Counted from the stretch's first letter, positions 14,989 through 24,057 are shown. The stretch is 40,382 nt of DNA from JAHFUI01 sp041485905 (GCA_041485905.1 JBGPKK010000027.1:1-40382); one strand, 5' to 3'. Notes: a model not told the origin generated them from the letters alone. Made by a program: numbers and translations.

Positions 14989-16842
14989 ATGCGCCGGCTC
15001 GCGCTCGTTCTCCTGATCACAACGCTTGCGCTCCCGGGGCTCTTTGCGGCAGCGCCGCAGATGGGCGTGGCCGAGATTCGCCCCGGCATGGTCGGCGTCG
15101 GCCACACGGTCTTCGAAGGCACCCGCGTCGAGGAATTCACCGTCAAGATTCTCGGCGTCATCGAGAACGTCATCGGCACCCGCCGCAACCTGATTCTCGC
15201 GCGGCTGGAAGGTGGTCCGCTGGCCAATACCGGCGTCATCGCCGGGATGAGCGGCAGCCCGGTGTACATCGACGGCCGTCTCGTCGGCGCGGTGTCGTAC
15301 GCGCTCGGCAGCTTCTCGAAAGAGCCGATTGCCGGCATCACGCCGATCGAAGAGATGACCGACGCGACGGCCATGAGCGAGGTGCGTCCTCGCGCCGCGC
15401 GCGTGCAGCTGGATTTTCCGCTGACGCGCGAGAACCTCACCGCCGCGTTCCAACGCGCGCTGAACTGGAACCGCCCGTTCGCCGATCGGCCCAACGACTC
15501 GCATCTGGTCGGCGTCAGCGGCATCGCGGGGTTTGCCGGCGTCAGCGATAACCAGCTCGGCACGCTGCTGCGGCCGATTGCCACGCCGCTCGTGATGTCC
15601 GGGTTCGAGCCCGATCTCGCGGATCTGCTCGGCGCGGCATTCCGCGACCAGGGCTTTGTCCCCACGGGCGGCAGCGCGCGGGGCGTCGGCGGCGGCGAAA
15701 TGCCGTTCGATGGCCCGCTCAAGCCGGGCGACGCGATCGGCGTCAACTTTCTCACGGGCGATCTCCAATTGGGCGCGACCGGCACGGTGACGCACATCGA
15801 CGGCGATCGGGTGTATGCCTTCGGCCACCCGATGTACAACCTGGGTCCGACCGAGTTCCCCATGACCCGGGCGTACGTCTACACCGTGCTGCCCAGCCTC
15901 TTCTCGTCGCTCAAGCTCTCGACCACCGGCGACGTCATTGGCACGTTCCTGCAGGACCGGGCGACGGCCATCGCCGGCCGGCTGGGTCCCGGGCCGCGCA
16001 TGATTCCGATCACGCTGACGCTCGAATCGCAGCGCGGCGCCGCGCACACCTTTCACTTCGGGGTCGTCAACGATCAGCTCTTCACGCCGCTCATGACGTA
16101 TGCGGCCATCCTCGACACGCTCGGCTCGTACGAGCGCCAGAACGGCATCGCCACCTACAGCGTGCGTGGAAAGGCCCTGCTCAAGAAGCACGATGCCATC
16201 ACATTCGACAATCTTTTCTCCGGCGATCAGGCGTCGGCCGGCGCGGCGAGCTACATGGTCGCCCCCGTCACCTATCTGCTCGGGAACGACTACGAGAAGG
16301 TGGAGCTCGAGGGCCTCGACTTCACGATCGCGTCCAGTGAAGAACCCAAGACCGCGACGCTTCAGCGCGTCTGGCTCGACGATCCGCGCCCGCGGGCCGG
16401 CCGGACGGTGCCCCTGAAAGTATCGTTGCGGACGTTTCGGGGTGAAGAAGTGGTGCGGACGCTTCCGGTGAGCATCCCCTCCAACGCCAGCGGGACGCTG
16501 TCGATTCTGGTCACCGATGGTTCGCGCCTGGGGCAGGCCGAGCTGCGCGAGGCCCGCCTGCCGCAGCAGCAGCGCGGCGTGTCGCAGATGATCCGTGCGC
16601 TCAACAAGGGACGGCGCAACAATACGCTCTACATCAAGCTGCTCGGGACCGAAGACGGCGCCGTGGTCAACGGCGAGACGCTGTCCTCGCTGCCGCCGTC
16701 GGTACTCGCGGTGCTGGAGGCGGATCGCAACGGGGGCAACTTCAACCCGCTGCACACGGCGACGCTGGGCGAATGGGAGCTGCCGACCGAACATGCCGTC
16801 AGCGGTGCGCGGACGATCACCGTCACCGTCTCCCCGAACTGA
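14989..16842 (+). CDS. exported peptidase S55 (SpoIVB-type) domain protein
   Basis: This 617-residue protein has a signal peptide (hydrophobic 4-20, cleavage near AAA 20-22). Residues 28-120 carry IRPGMVGVGHTVFEG, then VIAGMSGSPVYIDGRLVGAVSYALG and the GITPIEEM segment. The Ser in GMSGSP (residues 86-91) is the S55 nucleophile motif. A second segment near 275-300 has VYAFGHPMYNLGPTEFPM, resembling the family's His region. In SpoIVB, as I recall it, the His motif comes before the Ser motif, so the order here looks swapped. The C-terminal third is beta-rich with no motif I know. Similar proteins of unknown role are common in Acidobacteriota. The next gene follows after 25 bases and is likely co-transcribed. 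Confidence 0.8.
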   Translation: MRRLALVLLITTLALPGLFAAAPQMGVAEIRPGMVGVGHTVFEGTRVEEFTVKILGVIENVIGTRRNLILARLEGGPLANTGVIAGMSGSPVYIDGRLVGAVSYALGSFSKEPIAGITPIEEMTDATAMSEVRPRAARVQLDFPLTRENLTAAFQRALNWNRPFADRPNDSHLVGVSGIAGFAGVSDNQLGTLLRPIATPLVMSGFEPDLADLLGAAFRDQGFVPTGGSARGVGGGEMPFDGPLKPGDAIGVNFLTGDLQLGATGTVTHIDGDRVYAFGHPMYNLGPTEFPMTRAYVYTVLPSLFSSLKLSTTGDVIGTFLQDRATAIAGRLGPGPRMIPITLTLESQRGAAHTFHFGVVNDQLFTPLMTYAAILDTLGSYERQNGIATYSVRGKALLKKHDAITFDNLFSGDQASAGAASYMVAPVTYLLGNDYEKVELEGLDFTIASSEEPKTATLQRVWLDDPRPRAGRTVPLKVSLRTFRGEEVVRTLPVSIPSNASGTLSILVTDGSRLGQAELREARLPQQQRGVSQMIRALNKGRRNNTLYIKLLGTEDGAVVNGETLSSLPPSVLAVLEADRNGGNFNPLHTATLGEWELPTEHAVSGARTITVTVSPN

Positions 16843-16867
16843 CGCTCGCGCCTCCACAGATCTCAAT

Positions 16868-19147
16868 ATGCGTGCTTCCCGTTTCACACCGGTGGCGCGG
16901 GCCTTCGGCCCCCCGTTCTCGATGTTCGCGACGCTCGCGATCATCGCGCTGGGCGTGGCATCGCCGCACGCTTCGTCATCCAAGTTCTTTCAGGCGGCCA
17001 CCCAGGCGGAGTTCCTGAAGGGCGACGTCGACAACCTGTCCATCGACAGCCACGGGCAGCTGGTGCTCGGACCGGCGACGGAGCTCGTGTACGAAACCTC
17101 GGCGCCGTTTCTGTGGTCGGTCGTCGCGGGATCGGACGGGTCGCTCTTTATCGGCACCGGCAATGAAGGCAAGGTGTTCCGCGTCGATCCGCAAGGCAGA
17201 GGATCGGTCTTTTTCGATCCGCCGGAGCTCGAGGTCCACGCGTTGGCAGCCGCCCCCAATGGCGGGTTGTACGTCGCCACGTCGCCGGACGGCCGCATCT
17301 ACAAGGTCGATCGCGATGGAAAAGACACGGTCTTCTTCGATCCGGACGACAAATACATCTGGTCGCTGGCGGCCGATTCGAATGGCAACCTGTTTGCGGG
17401 CACCGGCGAGCACGGCGTGGTCTACAAAATCACGCCGGACGGCAAGGGCACCCGTTTCTACGAGACGAAAGCGACGCACGCCACCGCGCTCGCCTTCGAC
17501 AAGTCTGGAAATCTGCTCGTCGGAACGGGATCGCCTGGGCGTGTGCTCCGCATCGATCCCGACGCCAAAGCCTTCGTGCTCCTCGATTCGCCGTACGAGG
17601 AAGTGCGGGCCCTGCATTTCGACGAGAAAGGGACGTTGTATGTCGCCGCTCTGAGCGGACGTCCGACGGGCAGCGCGGCGCCCGCCGCCCCAGACGATCG
17701 CGCGCCCGTCTCTTCGGGCGACGTCGGTCGAGCGCCGATCGCTTCGGTGTCCGCTGAAATCACCTCCGTCGCGATCGTCGACGTCTCCGGGGGCGCCTCC
17801 CCGGCCGCATCGGCGCGAGAGAACCGCCGCGCGTCGAAGGGCGCCGTGTACCGCATCGCGCCCGACGGGCTGTGGGATCAACTGTGGGAATCGCGCGACG
17901 ACGCCCCGTACGACCTCGCCTTCGCGCAGGACGGCGCGGTGATCGTCGGCACCGGCAACAAGGGAAAGATCTATCGGCTCGACGGCGATCCGGTGCGCCC
18001 GATGCTGCTCGCGCGGGCCAGCGCCCTGCAGATTACGTCGTTCTATAAAGACGCGGGCGGCCGGCTGTACTACGCCACGGCCAATCCAGGAAAACTCTTC
18101 CGCCTCTCGACCGAGCGCGCGACCCGCGGCACCTACGAATCCGAGCCGCACGACGCGCAGATGGTCTCGACGTGGGGGACGCTCAGCTGGCACGGCGCGG
18201 CGTCGGGCGGCAATCAAATCCAGGTGTTCACGCGCTCGGGTAATACGGAAACACCCGACGAGACGTGGAGCCCGTGGTCGACCGCGTACAAGTCGGCTGA
18301 CGGATCCGCCATGACCAGCCCGAAGGCCCGCTACCTCCAGTGGCGCGCGGTGCTCACCGGCAAGGGCAATGGCCCCGTGCTGACATCGGTCACGGCCGCC
18401 TACCTGCAACGAAACATGCGGCCGCAGGTCCGGTCGATCACCGTTCATCCGCCGGGCATCGTGTTTCAGAAACCGTTCGCGACGGGCGAGCCGGATCTCG
18501 CCGGGTTCGACGACCAGACGACGCCGGACCGGAAGCTGTCATCGGCCGCGATGAGTCAGGGCTCGGCCAACACGGCGGCGCTGGGACGGCGCACGTATCA
18601 GAAAGGTCTGCAAACACTCGTTTGGAAAGCCGACGACGAGAACGATGACGACCTTGTGTACGACGTGCTCTATCGGCGCGAGGGCGAAACAGTCTGGAAG
18701 GCGCTCCGGCGCACGGTTCAGGAGCCGATCCTCGTGTGGGATACGACGACGGTGCCCAACGGCACGTACTTCGTCAAGATCGTCGCATCCGATATCCCGT
18801 CGAATCCCTCTTCGGCGGCCCTGACCGGCGAGCTTGACAGCCCGGCCCTGGAGATCGACAACACGCCGCCCGCCCTCGTGATCCAGAGCGTGAAGTTCGA
18901 GGGCGGCCGTACCACGGTTGTGTTCGACGCGAAAGACGATCACTCACCCATTCAGAAGGTCGAGTTCTCGCTGGACGGGCAGCGATGGCGCGCCGTGTTC
19001 CCGAAGGACGGCGTCGCGGATTCGAAGGAAGAGCATTACGAGCTGGTGCTCGACGGCGAGTTAGGCGAGCGGGGAATGATTCTGCGCGCGTCGGACGCGA
19101 TGAACAATGTCGCGACGGGCCACGTGGACCGGCCCGCCAGGCGGTAA
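16868..19147 (+). CDS. exported beta-propeller-like repeat protein
   Basis: A 759-residue protein with an N-terminal hydrophobic segment (about 17-33) that probably directs export. Residues 70-270 contain at least five repeats of about 40 residues of the form DGSLFIGTGNEGKVFRVDP, ADSNGNLFAGTGEHGVVYKI and DKSGNLLVGTGSPGRVLRID. These are typical blades of SMP-30/NHL-like propellers. Further blades resume near 330-420 after a Ser/Ala-rich insert. The C-terminal half contains Ig-like or fibronectin-like segments (DDENDDDLVYDVLYRREGE, VPNGTYFVKIVASD, DDHSPIQKVEFSLDGQ). It may be a scaffold or sensor working with the S55 protein encoded just before it. No enzymatic motif is visible. The start at 16868 has no clear ribosome site. 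Confidence 0.7.
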   Translation: MRASRFTPVARAFGPPFSMFATLAIIALGVASPHASSSKFFQAATQAEFLKGDVDNLSIDSHGQLVLGPATELVYETSAPFLWSVVAGSDGSLFIGTGNEGKVFRVDPQGRGSVFFDPPELEVHALAAAPNGGLYVATSPDGRIYKVDRDGKDTVFFDPDDKYIWSLAADSNGNLFAGTGEHGVVYKITPDGKGTRFYETKATHATALAFDKSGNLLVGTGSPGRVLRIDPDAKAFVLLDSPYEEVRALHFDEKGTLYVAALSGRPTGSAAPAAPDDRAPVSSGDVGRAPIASVSAEITSVAIVDVSGGASPAASARENRRASKGAVYRIAPDGLWDQLWESRDDAPYDLAFAQDGAVIVGTGNKGKIYRLDGDPVRPMLLARASALQITSFYKDAGGRLYYATANPGKLFRLSTERATRGTYESEPHDAQMVSTWGTLSWHGAASGGNQIQVFTRSGNTETPDETWSPWSTAYKSADGSAMTSPKARYLQWRAVLTGKGNGPVLTSVTAAYLQRNMRPQVRSITVHPPGIVFQKPFATGEPDLAGFDDQTTPDRKLSSAAMSQGSANTAALGRRTYQKGLQTLVWKADDENDDDLVYDVLYRREGETVWKALRRTVQEPILVWDTTTVPNGTYFVKIVASDIPSNPSSAALTGELDSPALEIDNTPPALVIQSVKFEGGRTTVVFDAKDDHSPIQKVEFSLDGQRWRAVFPKDGVADSKEEHYELVLDGELGERGMILRASDAMNNVATGHVDRPARR

Positions 19148-19171
19148 CGTCACCGACGCCACGCCCGACGG

Positions 19172-20050
19172 CTACGCTTTCGCCACTCCAATCGGATCGT
19201 TCATCCGCGCGATCGTCCGCTTCTTCTTGTCCAGGGCTGTCGGCGGTAGCGGCAAATCGACGCCGATGTTTCTGGTGGCGTGCACGGTCGTTCGCGTGAC
19301 GAGCAGGACCATGCTGCTGGCGGAGGTCTGGGTCGTGCCGATGGAGCCCGGCTCGATGCGCGCGCGCGTGACGGCATCGGACAGCACGTCGATGCGCGTC
19401 GCCTCGTCGCGCGTGGCTTGATGGCCGCTGGTCCGCAGCCGATGCACGTTGGCCAGCCGGCCGTCGCGGGTGACCATCGCGGCGAGGGCGAACACCGCGT
19501 CTTCCCCGGCGCTTTCCGTGGCCGCCTGAAACCGCGCCGTCCAACGCGCGTGGGAAGCCCCGTCGATCGACATCGCGTCCGCGTTCGAGCCTGGGGTGGC
19601 GAGCACGTCCAGGATCGCGGCCAGCGAATCGGGCCGTTCGTCGGTCGTGAGGACCGCGTCAGGCCGCCCGAACGAGGCAAACCGCATCATGCTCAACATG
19701 ATGACCAGGCAGACCGCCGTGGCGACGGCGGCGCCCACACCCGCGTAGACGAAATGCATGTCGTCGAACATGCCCTGAATCTGCGCGAAGAGCGAGGCGT
19801 CGTGCTCGGCCTGGCGACGGCCGAGGACCGCCGACGTCAGCGCCCCGGCTTCCTCATGCGACAACCAGTCCCGCTCGAGCACGCCGAGTCGCAGCGCCGA
19901 GCCCACGAGACGAAGCTCCTGCAGCGTCGTGGCGCACGCCTCGCACGCCTCGAGGTGCCCCTGGACCCCGACCTGCTCCGCGACCGACAGCTCCTCATCG
20001 TAAAACGCATGAAGCCGACGGCGCGCCGCCGCACAGGTCAACGGTTTCAC
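19172..20050 (-). CDS. zinc-finger (zf-HC2) anti-sigma factor, membrane-anchored
   Basis: Residues 1-50 hold a putative zinc anti-sigma domain with GHLEACEACATTL (His32, Cys36, Cys39). A transmembrane segment at about 100-122 follows, then an extracytoplasmic region of 170 residues without recognised motifs. This is the layout of transmembrane anti-sigma factors that hold an ECF sigma factor at the membrane until a signal arrives. The GTG at 20050 overlaps the sigma gene's TGA in the four bases GTGA, so the pair is translationally coupled and probably made in equal amounts. The outer domain is Thr/Arg-rich and may sense envelope state, but that is inference. The gene ends 24 bases from the convergent propeller gene. 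Confidence 0.83.
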   Translation of the reverse strand: MKPLTCAAARRRLHAFYDEELSVAEQVGVQGHLEACEACATTLQELRLVGSALRLGVLERDWLSHEEAGALTSAVLGRRQAEHDASLFAQIQGMFDDMHFVYAGVGAAVATAVCLVIMLSMMRFASFGRPDAVLTTDERPDSLAAILDVLATPGSNADAMSIDGASHARWTARFQAATESAGEDAVFALAAMVTRDGRLANVHRLRTSGHQATRDEATRIDVLSDAVTRARIEPGSIGTTQTSASSMVLLVTRTTVHATRNIGVDLPLPPTALDKKKRTIARMNDPIGVAKA

Positions 20051-20676
20051 ATCGTCCTCGCGTCGCCCAGCTCCGCCCGCAGCGCCTGACGGGCGCGCGT
20101 CAGCCGCGACTTGACCGTGCCAACTGCCAGGCCCAGCGAATACGCAATCTCTTCGTAGCTCAATCCATCGACCTCGCGCAGCACGATGGCCGTCCGCTGA
20201 TCGAACGGCAGCCGATCCAGCGCATCACGCAACCGCACCGCCAATTCCTTTTGTGCCAGCACGCGCTCGGGTGTCGGTCCGAACCCGGAGAAGACGTCGC
20301 CGTGCGCCGCCACGTGCTGATCGAGCGAGACCTGATCGGCGCGATGGCGCCGCCGCCAGAACCGGTGGCGGTTGCGCGCCTGATTCACCGCGATGCGGTA
20401 AATCCAGGTGCGCAGGCTCGAATGCCCGCGGAAGCGATGGATGGTCCGGAAGACACGGAGGAAGACCTCTTGTGACAGGTCGAGCGCTTCGTCCCGGTCG
20501 CCAAGAAGATTGGTCGCGAGCTGGACGACGGTCCGCTGATGCTCGGCAACCAGTTCCGCGGACGCATTCTCGTCCCCCGCCGCGCAGCGCTGCACCAGCG
20601 TCGCCTCGCGATCGCCAACGTCCGACCAACTGACGGCGCGTGCCTGTTTCACCCAGAGTTCCCCTGAGGAGCGCAT
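20047..20676 (-). CDS. RNA polymerase ECF sigma factor
   Basis: An ECF (group 4) sigma factor with only regions 2 and 4. Region 2 has AELVAEHQRTVVQLATNLLGDRDEALDLSQEVFLRVF, then HSSLRTWIYRIAVNQARNRHR. Region 4 has RLRDALDRLPFDQRTAIVLREVDGLSYEEIAYSLGLAVGTVKSRLTRAR with its helix-turn-helix. Length is about 200-210 residues depending on start: ATG 20676 is listed, TTG 20682 is possible, and GTG 20652 has the best ribosome site (AGGGG eight bases upstream). Together with the downstream anti-sigma it forms a regulatory switch. A candidate ECF-type promoter lies at 20739-20766, pointing to self-regulation. Confidence 0.93.
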   Translation of the reverse strand: MRSSGELWVKQARAVSWSDVGDREATLVQRCAAGDENASAELVAEHQRTVVQLATNLLGDRDEALDLSQEVFLRVFRTIHRFRGHSSLRTWIYRIAVNQARNRHRFWRRRHRADQVSLDQHVAAHGDVFSGFGPTPERVLAQKELAVRLRDALDRLPFDQRTAIVLREVDGLSYEEIAYSLGLAVGTVKSRLTRARQALRAELGDARTM

Positions 20677-20738
20677 TGCCAAAGGCGGGTCACTGCTTCC
20701 ACTATAACAGGACTCCCCGCGCTGAGAACCTTCTGGTG

Positions 20739-20766
20739 TTAGACCCTGCCGGGCACGAAAAGTTCC
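20739..20766 (-). promoter_or_regulatory. candidate ECF-type promoter of the sigma/anti-sigma operon
   Basis: On the minus strand GGAAC (20766-20762) is followed after 17 bases by GTCTAA (20744-20739). GGAAC/GTC with this spacing is the common signature of ECF sigma promoters, often those they recognise themselves. It lies 63 bases before the ATG of the sigma gene and overlaps the region just before the divergent TPR gene. Confidence 0.45.
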
Positions 20767-20783
20767 GGGTTAGGATAGGTTCC

Positions 20784-22199
20784 GTGAAGCGGAGCCTGCT
20801 CCTGCTGGCCATGGTGATGCTGACGGCCATTGGGGCCGCCCTCAGCTACCAGGCCACGACGCGGGACGGCGCCTATCGCGCCCTGCTCGCGCGGGGCGAC
20901 CGGGCGCTCGGCGACGAACAGACGTTCGCCGCCATCGAGGCCTACAGCGGCGCCATCGCGCTCCACGACGATTCGATGCTCGCGTACCTCAGGCGTGGCG
21001 AGACCTACCGGCGCCGGGGCGAGCTGGAAGCCGCCGCGCGCGACTTTCAAACCGCCGCGACGCTCGATCCCACTGCCACCCGCCCGCTTGACGAGCTCGG
21101 CGACGTCAGGTACCTGCAGCAGCGTTTTCATCGCGCCGGCGAGATTTACGAGCAATACCTCCGACTGGACGACCGCGCGGCTCACGTCAGCTACAAGCTG
21201 GCCGTCGCCCGCTACCGCGACGGCAACGTCGACGGCGCGCTAGCCGCCCTGGACGCCACCCTGCGCCTCAACGACCGGCTGGCCGACGCCTACTATCTTC
21301 GGGGCTTGTGCTTTCGCGAGCAATCGCACGTCGCCGACGCCGAGCGCGCGTTCGAGCGGGCGGTCGCGCTGTCTCCCGGCTCGATCCCCGCGCGCGAAGA
21401 GCTCGCCGATCTGTACGCGTCGCTCGGCCGGCGCACTGACGAGCTCGATCAGTTGCAGGTCATCGCCGGGCTGGACGCCGACCGCCTCGAGCGTCAGGTG
21501 GCGATCGGCCTGGCACACGCACGGTGGTCGGCCGATCCCCAGGAATCGGCCGCGCGACGTCAGGGTCATGAGGATCTCGCGGTACTGACCCTGGGCAGCG
21601 CTCTGGAGCGGACCCCCGACCATCCGCTCGTGTACGGCGCGCTCGGACGCGTCTGGCTCGATATCGCGCAGGCGCGGAACGACCGCGTCGCGCTCGATAA
21701 AGCGCTGGAAGCGCTGCGGCGCGTGGCATCGACCACTGCCGCGACCAGCGACACGCTGACACTCTACGGCCGCGCGCTTCTGCAAAGCGGACGTGCGGAT
21801 CTCGCCGAACGTGCCTTTCAGCAGGCGACGGAGCACTATCCTGTCGAGCCCGGCGCATTCGTGTTCTATGCCGCGACCGCCGAGCAGCAAAATCACCTGG
21901 AAGCCGCGAGACAGGCGCTGATCCGCTACGGGGCGTTGGCGGGAGACGAGGAGGGATTTGTCACGCGCGCCGAGCGGATCGCGGCGCTGTCGCTGCGCCT
22001 GAACGACGCGCCGACAGCCGTCCAATGGCTGGCACGCGCCACCGCCGTCAGCGTCGTCGATGTGCGCCTGCTGGGGGAGCTCGCCGACGCGGAGCTGCGC
22101 GCGGGCGATCGGCGAGGCGCGGAGGGCACCATCTCCCGCGCGCTCGAGAAGGACCCGAACAACGCCGCATTGCTCGCTCTGAGTCGACGGCTTCGCTAA
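20784..22199 (+). CDS. TPR-repeat protein with N-terminal membrane anchor
   Basis: A 471-residue protein with one hydrophobic N-terminal segment (about 4-20, signal or anchor) followed by repeated 34-residue TPR units. Examples are AYSGAIALHDDSMLAYLRRGETYRRRGELEAAARDF (near residue 50), ALDATLRLNDRLADAYYLRGLCFREQ, and a C-terminal pair ending GTISRALEKDPNNAALLALSRRLR. The GTG at 20784 has AGGATAGG upstream. TPR proteins are interaction scaffolds, and no partner is fixed by sequence. Its start region overlaps the candidate sigma-factor promoter, so transcription of the two divergent units could interfere. Confidence 0.82.
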   Translation: MKRSLLLLAMVMLTAIGAALSYQATTRDGAYRALLARGDRALGDEQTFAAIEAYSGAIALHDDSMLAYLRRGETYRRRGELEAAARDFQTAATLDPTATRPLDELGDVRYLQQRFHRAGEIYEQYLRLDDRAAHVSYKLAVARYRDGNVDGALAALDATLRLNDRLADAYYLRGLCFREQSHVADAERAFERAVALSPGSIPAREELADLYASLGRRTDELDQLQVIAGLDADRLERQVAIGLAHARWSADPQESAARRQGHEDLAVLTLGSALERTPDHPLVYGALGRVWLDIAQARNDRVALDKALEALRRVASTTAATSDTLTLYGRALLQSGRADLAERAFQQATEHYPVEPGAFVFYAATAEQQNHLEAARQALIRYGALAGDEEGFVTRAERIAALSLRLNDAPTAVQWLARATAVSVVDVRLLGELADAELRAGDRRGAEGTISRALEKDPNNAALLALSRRLR

Positions 22200-22222
22200 A
22201 AACACTCTCTGCCACGCGAATT

Positions 22223-23017
22223 TCAGCGCTTCCGTTTCGGATCCGCCAGATCTCGAAGGCCATCACCGACGAAATTAAATCCCAGCACCAGCAGCGCAAT
22301 CGCGAGACCCGGAAACAACGTGAGGTGAGGCGCGTCCAGCAGGTGCGCGCGACCGCCGTTGAGCATCGTGCCCCAGCTCGGTGCCGGCGGCTGGATGCCG
22401 AGGCCGAGGAAGCTCAAGCCGGCTTCGCCGATGATCGCGCCCGCCATGCCCAGCGTGGCCTGCACGGCGATGGCTGGAAAGGCCGTCGGGATTACATGGC
22501 GCAGTAACACGCGAGAGGTCCGCGCGCCAAGCGCCCGCGCGGCCTGGACATACTCGAATTCGCGCGCGCGCAACACCTGCCCCCGGACCAGCCTCGCATA
22601 CCCCACCCACCCGATGATCGTGAGCGCGAGCAGCACGTTGTGCAGGCTCGGTCCGAGCGCCGCGACCAGCGCAATCGCGAGCAGCAAACCCGGGAACGCG
22701 AGCAGCGTGTCGGTGACGCGGCTGATCACATCGTCCAGGAGACCGCCGAAATAGCCGGCGATCGCACCGAGCAACGTGCCGACGACTGCAGACACCGTCA
22801 CGACCACGACCGCAACGAAAAACGAGATCCGGGCGCCGGCCATCACGCGCGCAAGAATGTCGCGGCCCAGCTCGTCGAGACCGAACGGGTGGCCCCACGT
22901 CGGCCCCGCGAGACGAAGCGGCAGGTCCTGCTGCACCGGATCGAAAGGCGTCAGCGCGGGGCCGGCGATCGCGGCAAACGCCATGACGAGCACGATCGCG
23001 ACGCCTACTTTGAGCAT
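22223..23017 (-). CDS. dppC: ABC transporter permease, DppC/OppC family
   Basis: Inner-membrane permease of a peptide/nickel-type ABC importer. The 264-residue protein has the family's N-terminal segment ending HPFGLDELGRDILARVMAGARIS, about six membrane spans and the EAA-like loop EYVQAARALGARTSRVLLRHVIP that contacts the ATPase. GLSFLGLGIQPPAPSWG is diagnostic of DppC. No substrate-binding protein or ATPase gene is adjacent: the next genes downstream converge and upstream is only dppB. Substrate cannot be deduced. Confidence 0.92.
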   Translation of the reverse strand: MLKVGVAIVLVMAFAAIAGPALTPFDPVQQDLPLRLAGPTWGHPFGLDELGRDILARVMAGARISFFVAVVVVTVSAVVGTLLGAIAGYFGGLLDDVISRVTDTLLAFPGLLLAIALVAALGPSLHNVLLALTIIGWVGYARLVRGQVLRAREFEYVQAARALGARTSRVLLRHVIPTAFPAIAVQATLGMAGAIIGEAGLSFLGLGIQPPAPSWGTMLNGGRAHLLDAPHLTLFPGLAIALLVLGFNFVGDGLRDLADPKRKR

Positions 23018-23023
23018 GGTGAC

Positions 23024-23095
23024 GTCTCGAGTCTCAGGTCTGAAGTCTCACTGAGCCTTGAGGCTTGAGACTTGAAACTTCCGCGAAGCGGAAGC
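23024..23095. repeat. iterated-word inverted repeat between dppB and dppC
   Basis: Left part uses GTCTCGAGTCTCAGG and TGAAGTCTCAC; right part uses complementary GCCTTGAGGCTTGAGAC and TTGAAAC, ending in a small CTTCCGCGAAGCGGAAG palindrome. It can fold into an imperfect hairpin. The words match those at the trpA/chorismate mutase junction (6331-6361). Confidence 0.6.
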
Positions 23096-23097
23096 CG

Positions 23098-24018
23098 TCA
23101 CTCATAGCGGATCCGCGGATCGAGGAAACCGTACAGTAAATCCGTCAGCAGGTTCATCGTCACGTAAGTGACCGCGATCAGCAGGATGCAGCCCTGCACG
23201 AGCGGATAATCCCGAAAGCCGATGGATTGAATCAGCAGACGTCCGACACCCGGCCATGCGAAGATCGTTTCGGTAATCACCGCGCCGGTCAGCACGGCGC
23301 CGCACTGCAGGCCCAGGACGGTCACGATGGGAATCAGGCTGTTGCGAAACGCGTGCTTCATGACCGCCCGGAACCGTGAGACGCCGCGCGCGCGGGCCGC
23401 GAGCACGTACAGCTCGTGCAGCTCCTCGAGCACGCTGGCGCGCGTCATGCGGGCCAGAATCGCCGACAGCGGCGCCGCGAGCGTGATCGCCGGCAAGACC
23501 AGGTGCGCCGGCGTGCCTCGCCCCGAGACAGGAAACCAGCCGAGGCCCACCGAAAAGCCGATCGCGAGGAGCGGCCCCAGCCAGAAGTTCGGCATCGAAA
23601 TGCCGACAAGGGCGAGCGTCGTCGCGGCGTGATCCACACGTGTGCCGGCGCGGACCGCCGCGATGATTCCCAGCGGGATCGCAAACAGCGTCGCCATCAC
23701 CATCGCGACCAGCGCCAGCTCGAACGTGGCCGGCATCCGCTCGGCGATCGCCGCTGCCACCGGCTGGCTGGTACGCAGTGACGTGCCAAGGTCGCCTTTG
23801 ACGAGGCCTTTCAGGAACGCGCCGTACTGCACGATGAGCGGCCGATCGAGACCGAGCCTGGCCCGCAGTTCCACGATGTCTGCGGGCGCGGCACTCTCGC
23901 CCAGCATCGCCTGCACAGGATCGCCCGGCACGAGATGAATCAGTGAAAACACCAGCGTGGCAACGCCAAGAAGGACCGGGATGGTCAGCAGGATGCGGCG
24001 GATGAGAAAATACAGCAC
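23098..24018 (-). CDS. dppB: ABC transporter permease, DppB/OppB family
   Basis: Partner permease of DppC. The 306-residue protein begins MLYFLIRRILLTIPVLLGVA, a typical DppB N-terminus, followed by HLVPGDPVQAMLG, LRARLGLDRPLIVQYG and DLGTSLRTSQPV. The loop ELYVLAARARGVSRFRAVMKHAFRNSLIP is the ATPase-contact motif, and the end FAWPGVGRLLIQSIGFRDYPLVQG is family-diagnostic. About six transmembrane spans. The start is GTG at 24018. The gene precedes dppC, separated by a repeat spacer. Confidence 0.93.
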   Translation of the reverse strand: MLYFLIRRILLTIPVLLGVATLVFSLIHLVPGDPVQAMLGESAAPADIVELRARLGLDRPLIVQYGAFLKGLVKGDLGTSLRTSQPVAAAIAERMPATFELALVAMVMATLFAIPLGIIAAVRAGTRVDHAATTLALVGISMPNFWLGPLLAIGFSVGLGWFPVSGRGTPAHLVLPAITLAAPLSAILARMTRASVLEELHELYVLAARARGVSRFRAVMKHAFRNSLIPIVTVLGLQCGAVLTGAVITETIFAWPGVGRLLIQSIGFRDYPLVQGCILLIAVTYVTMNLLTDLLYGFLDPRIRYE

Positions 24019-24057
24019 GCGACTCTCGCCGCCATGATAGCCGCTGGACGACCGGAC

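Noticed and set aside
14905..16983. Minus-strand open frame of 692 codons opposite the S55 gene
   Set aside because: Composition is antisense-like, no motif is visible, and the plus-strand gene has a signal peptide, S55 motif and promoter.
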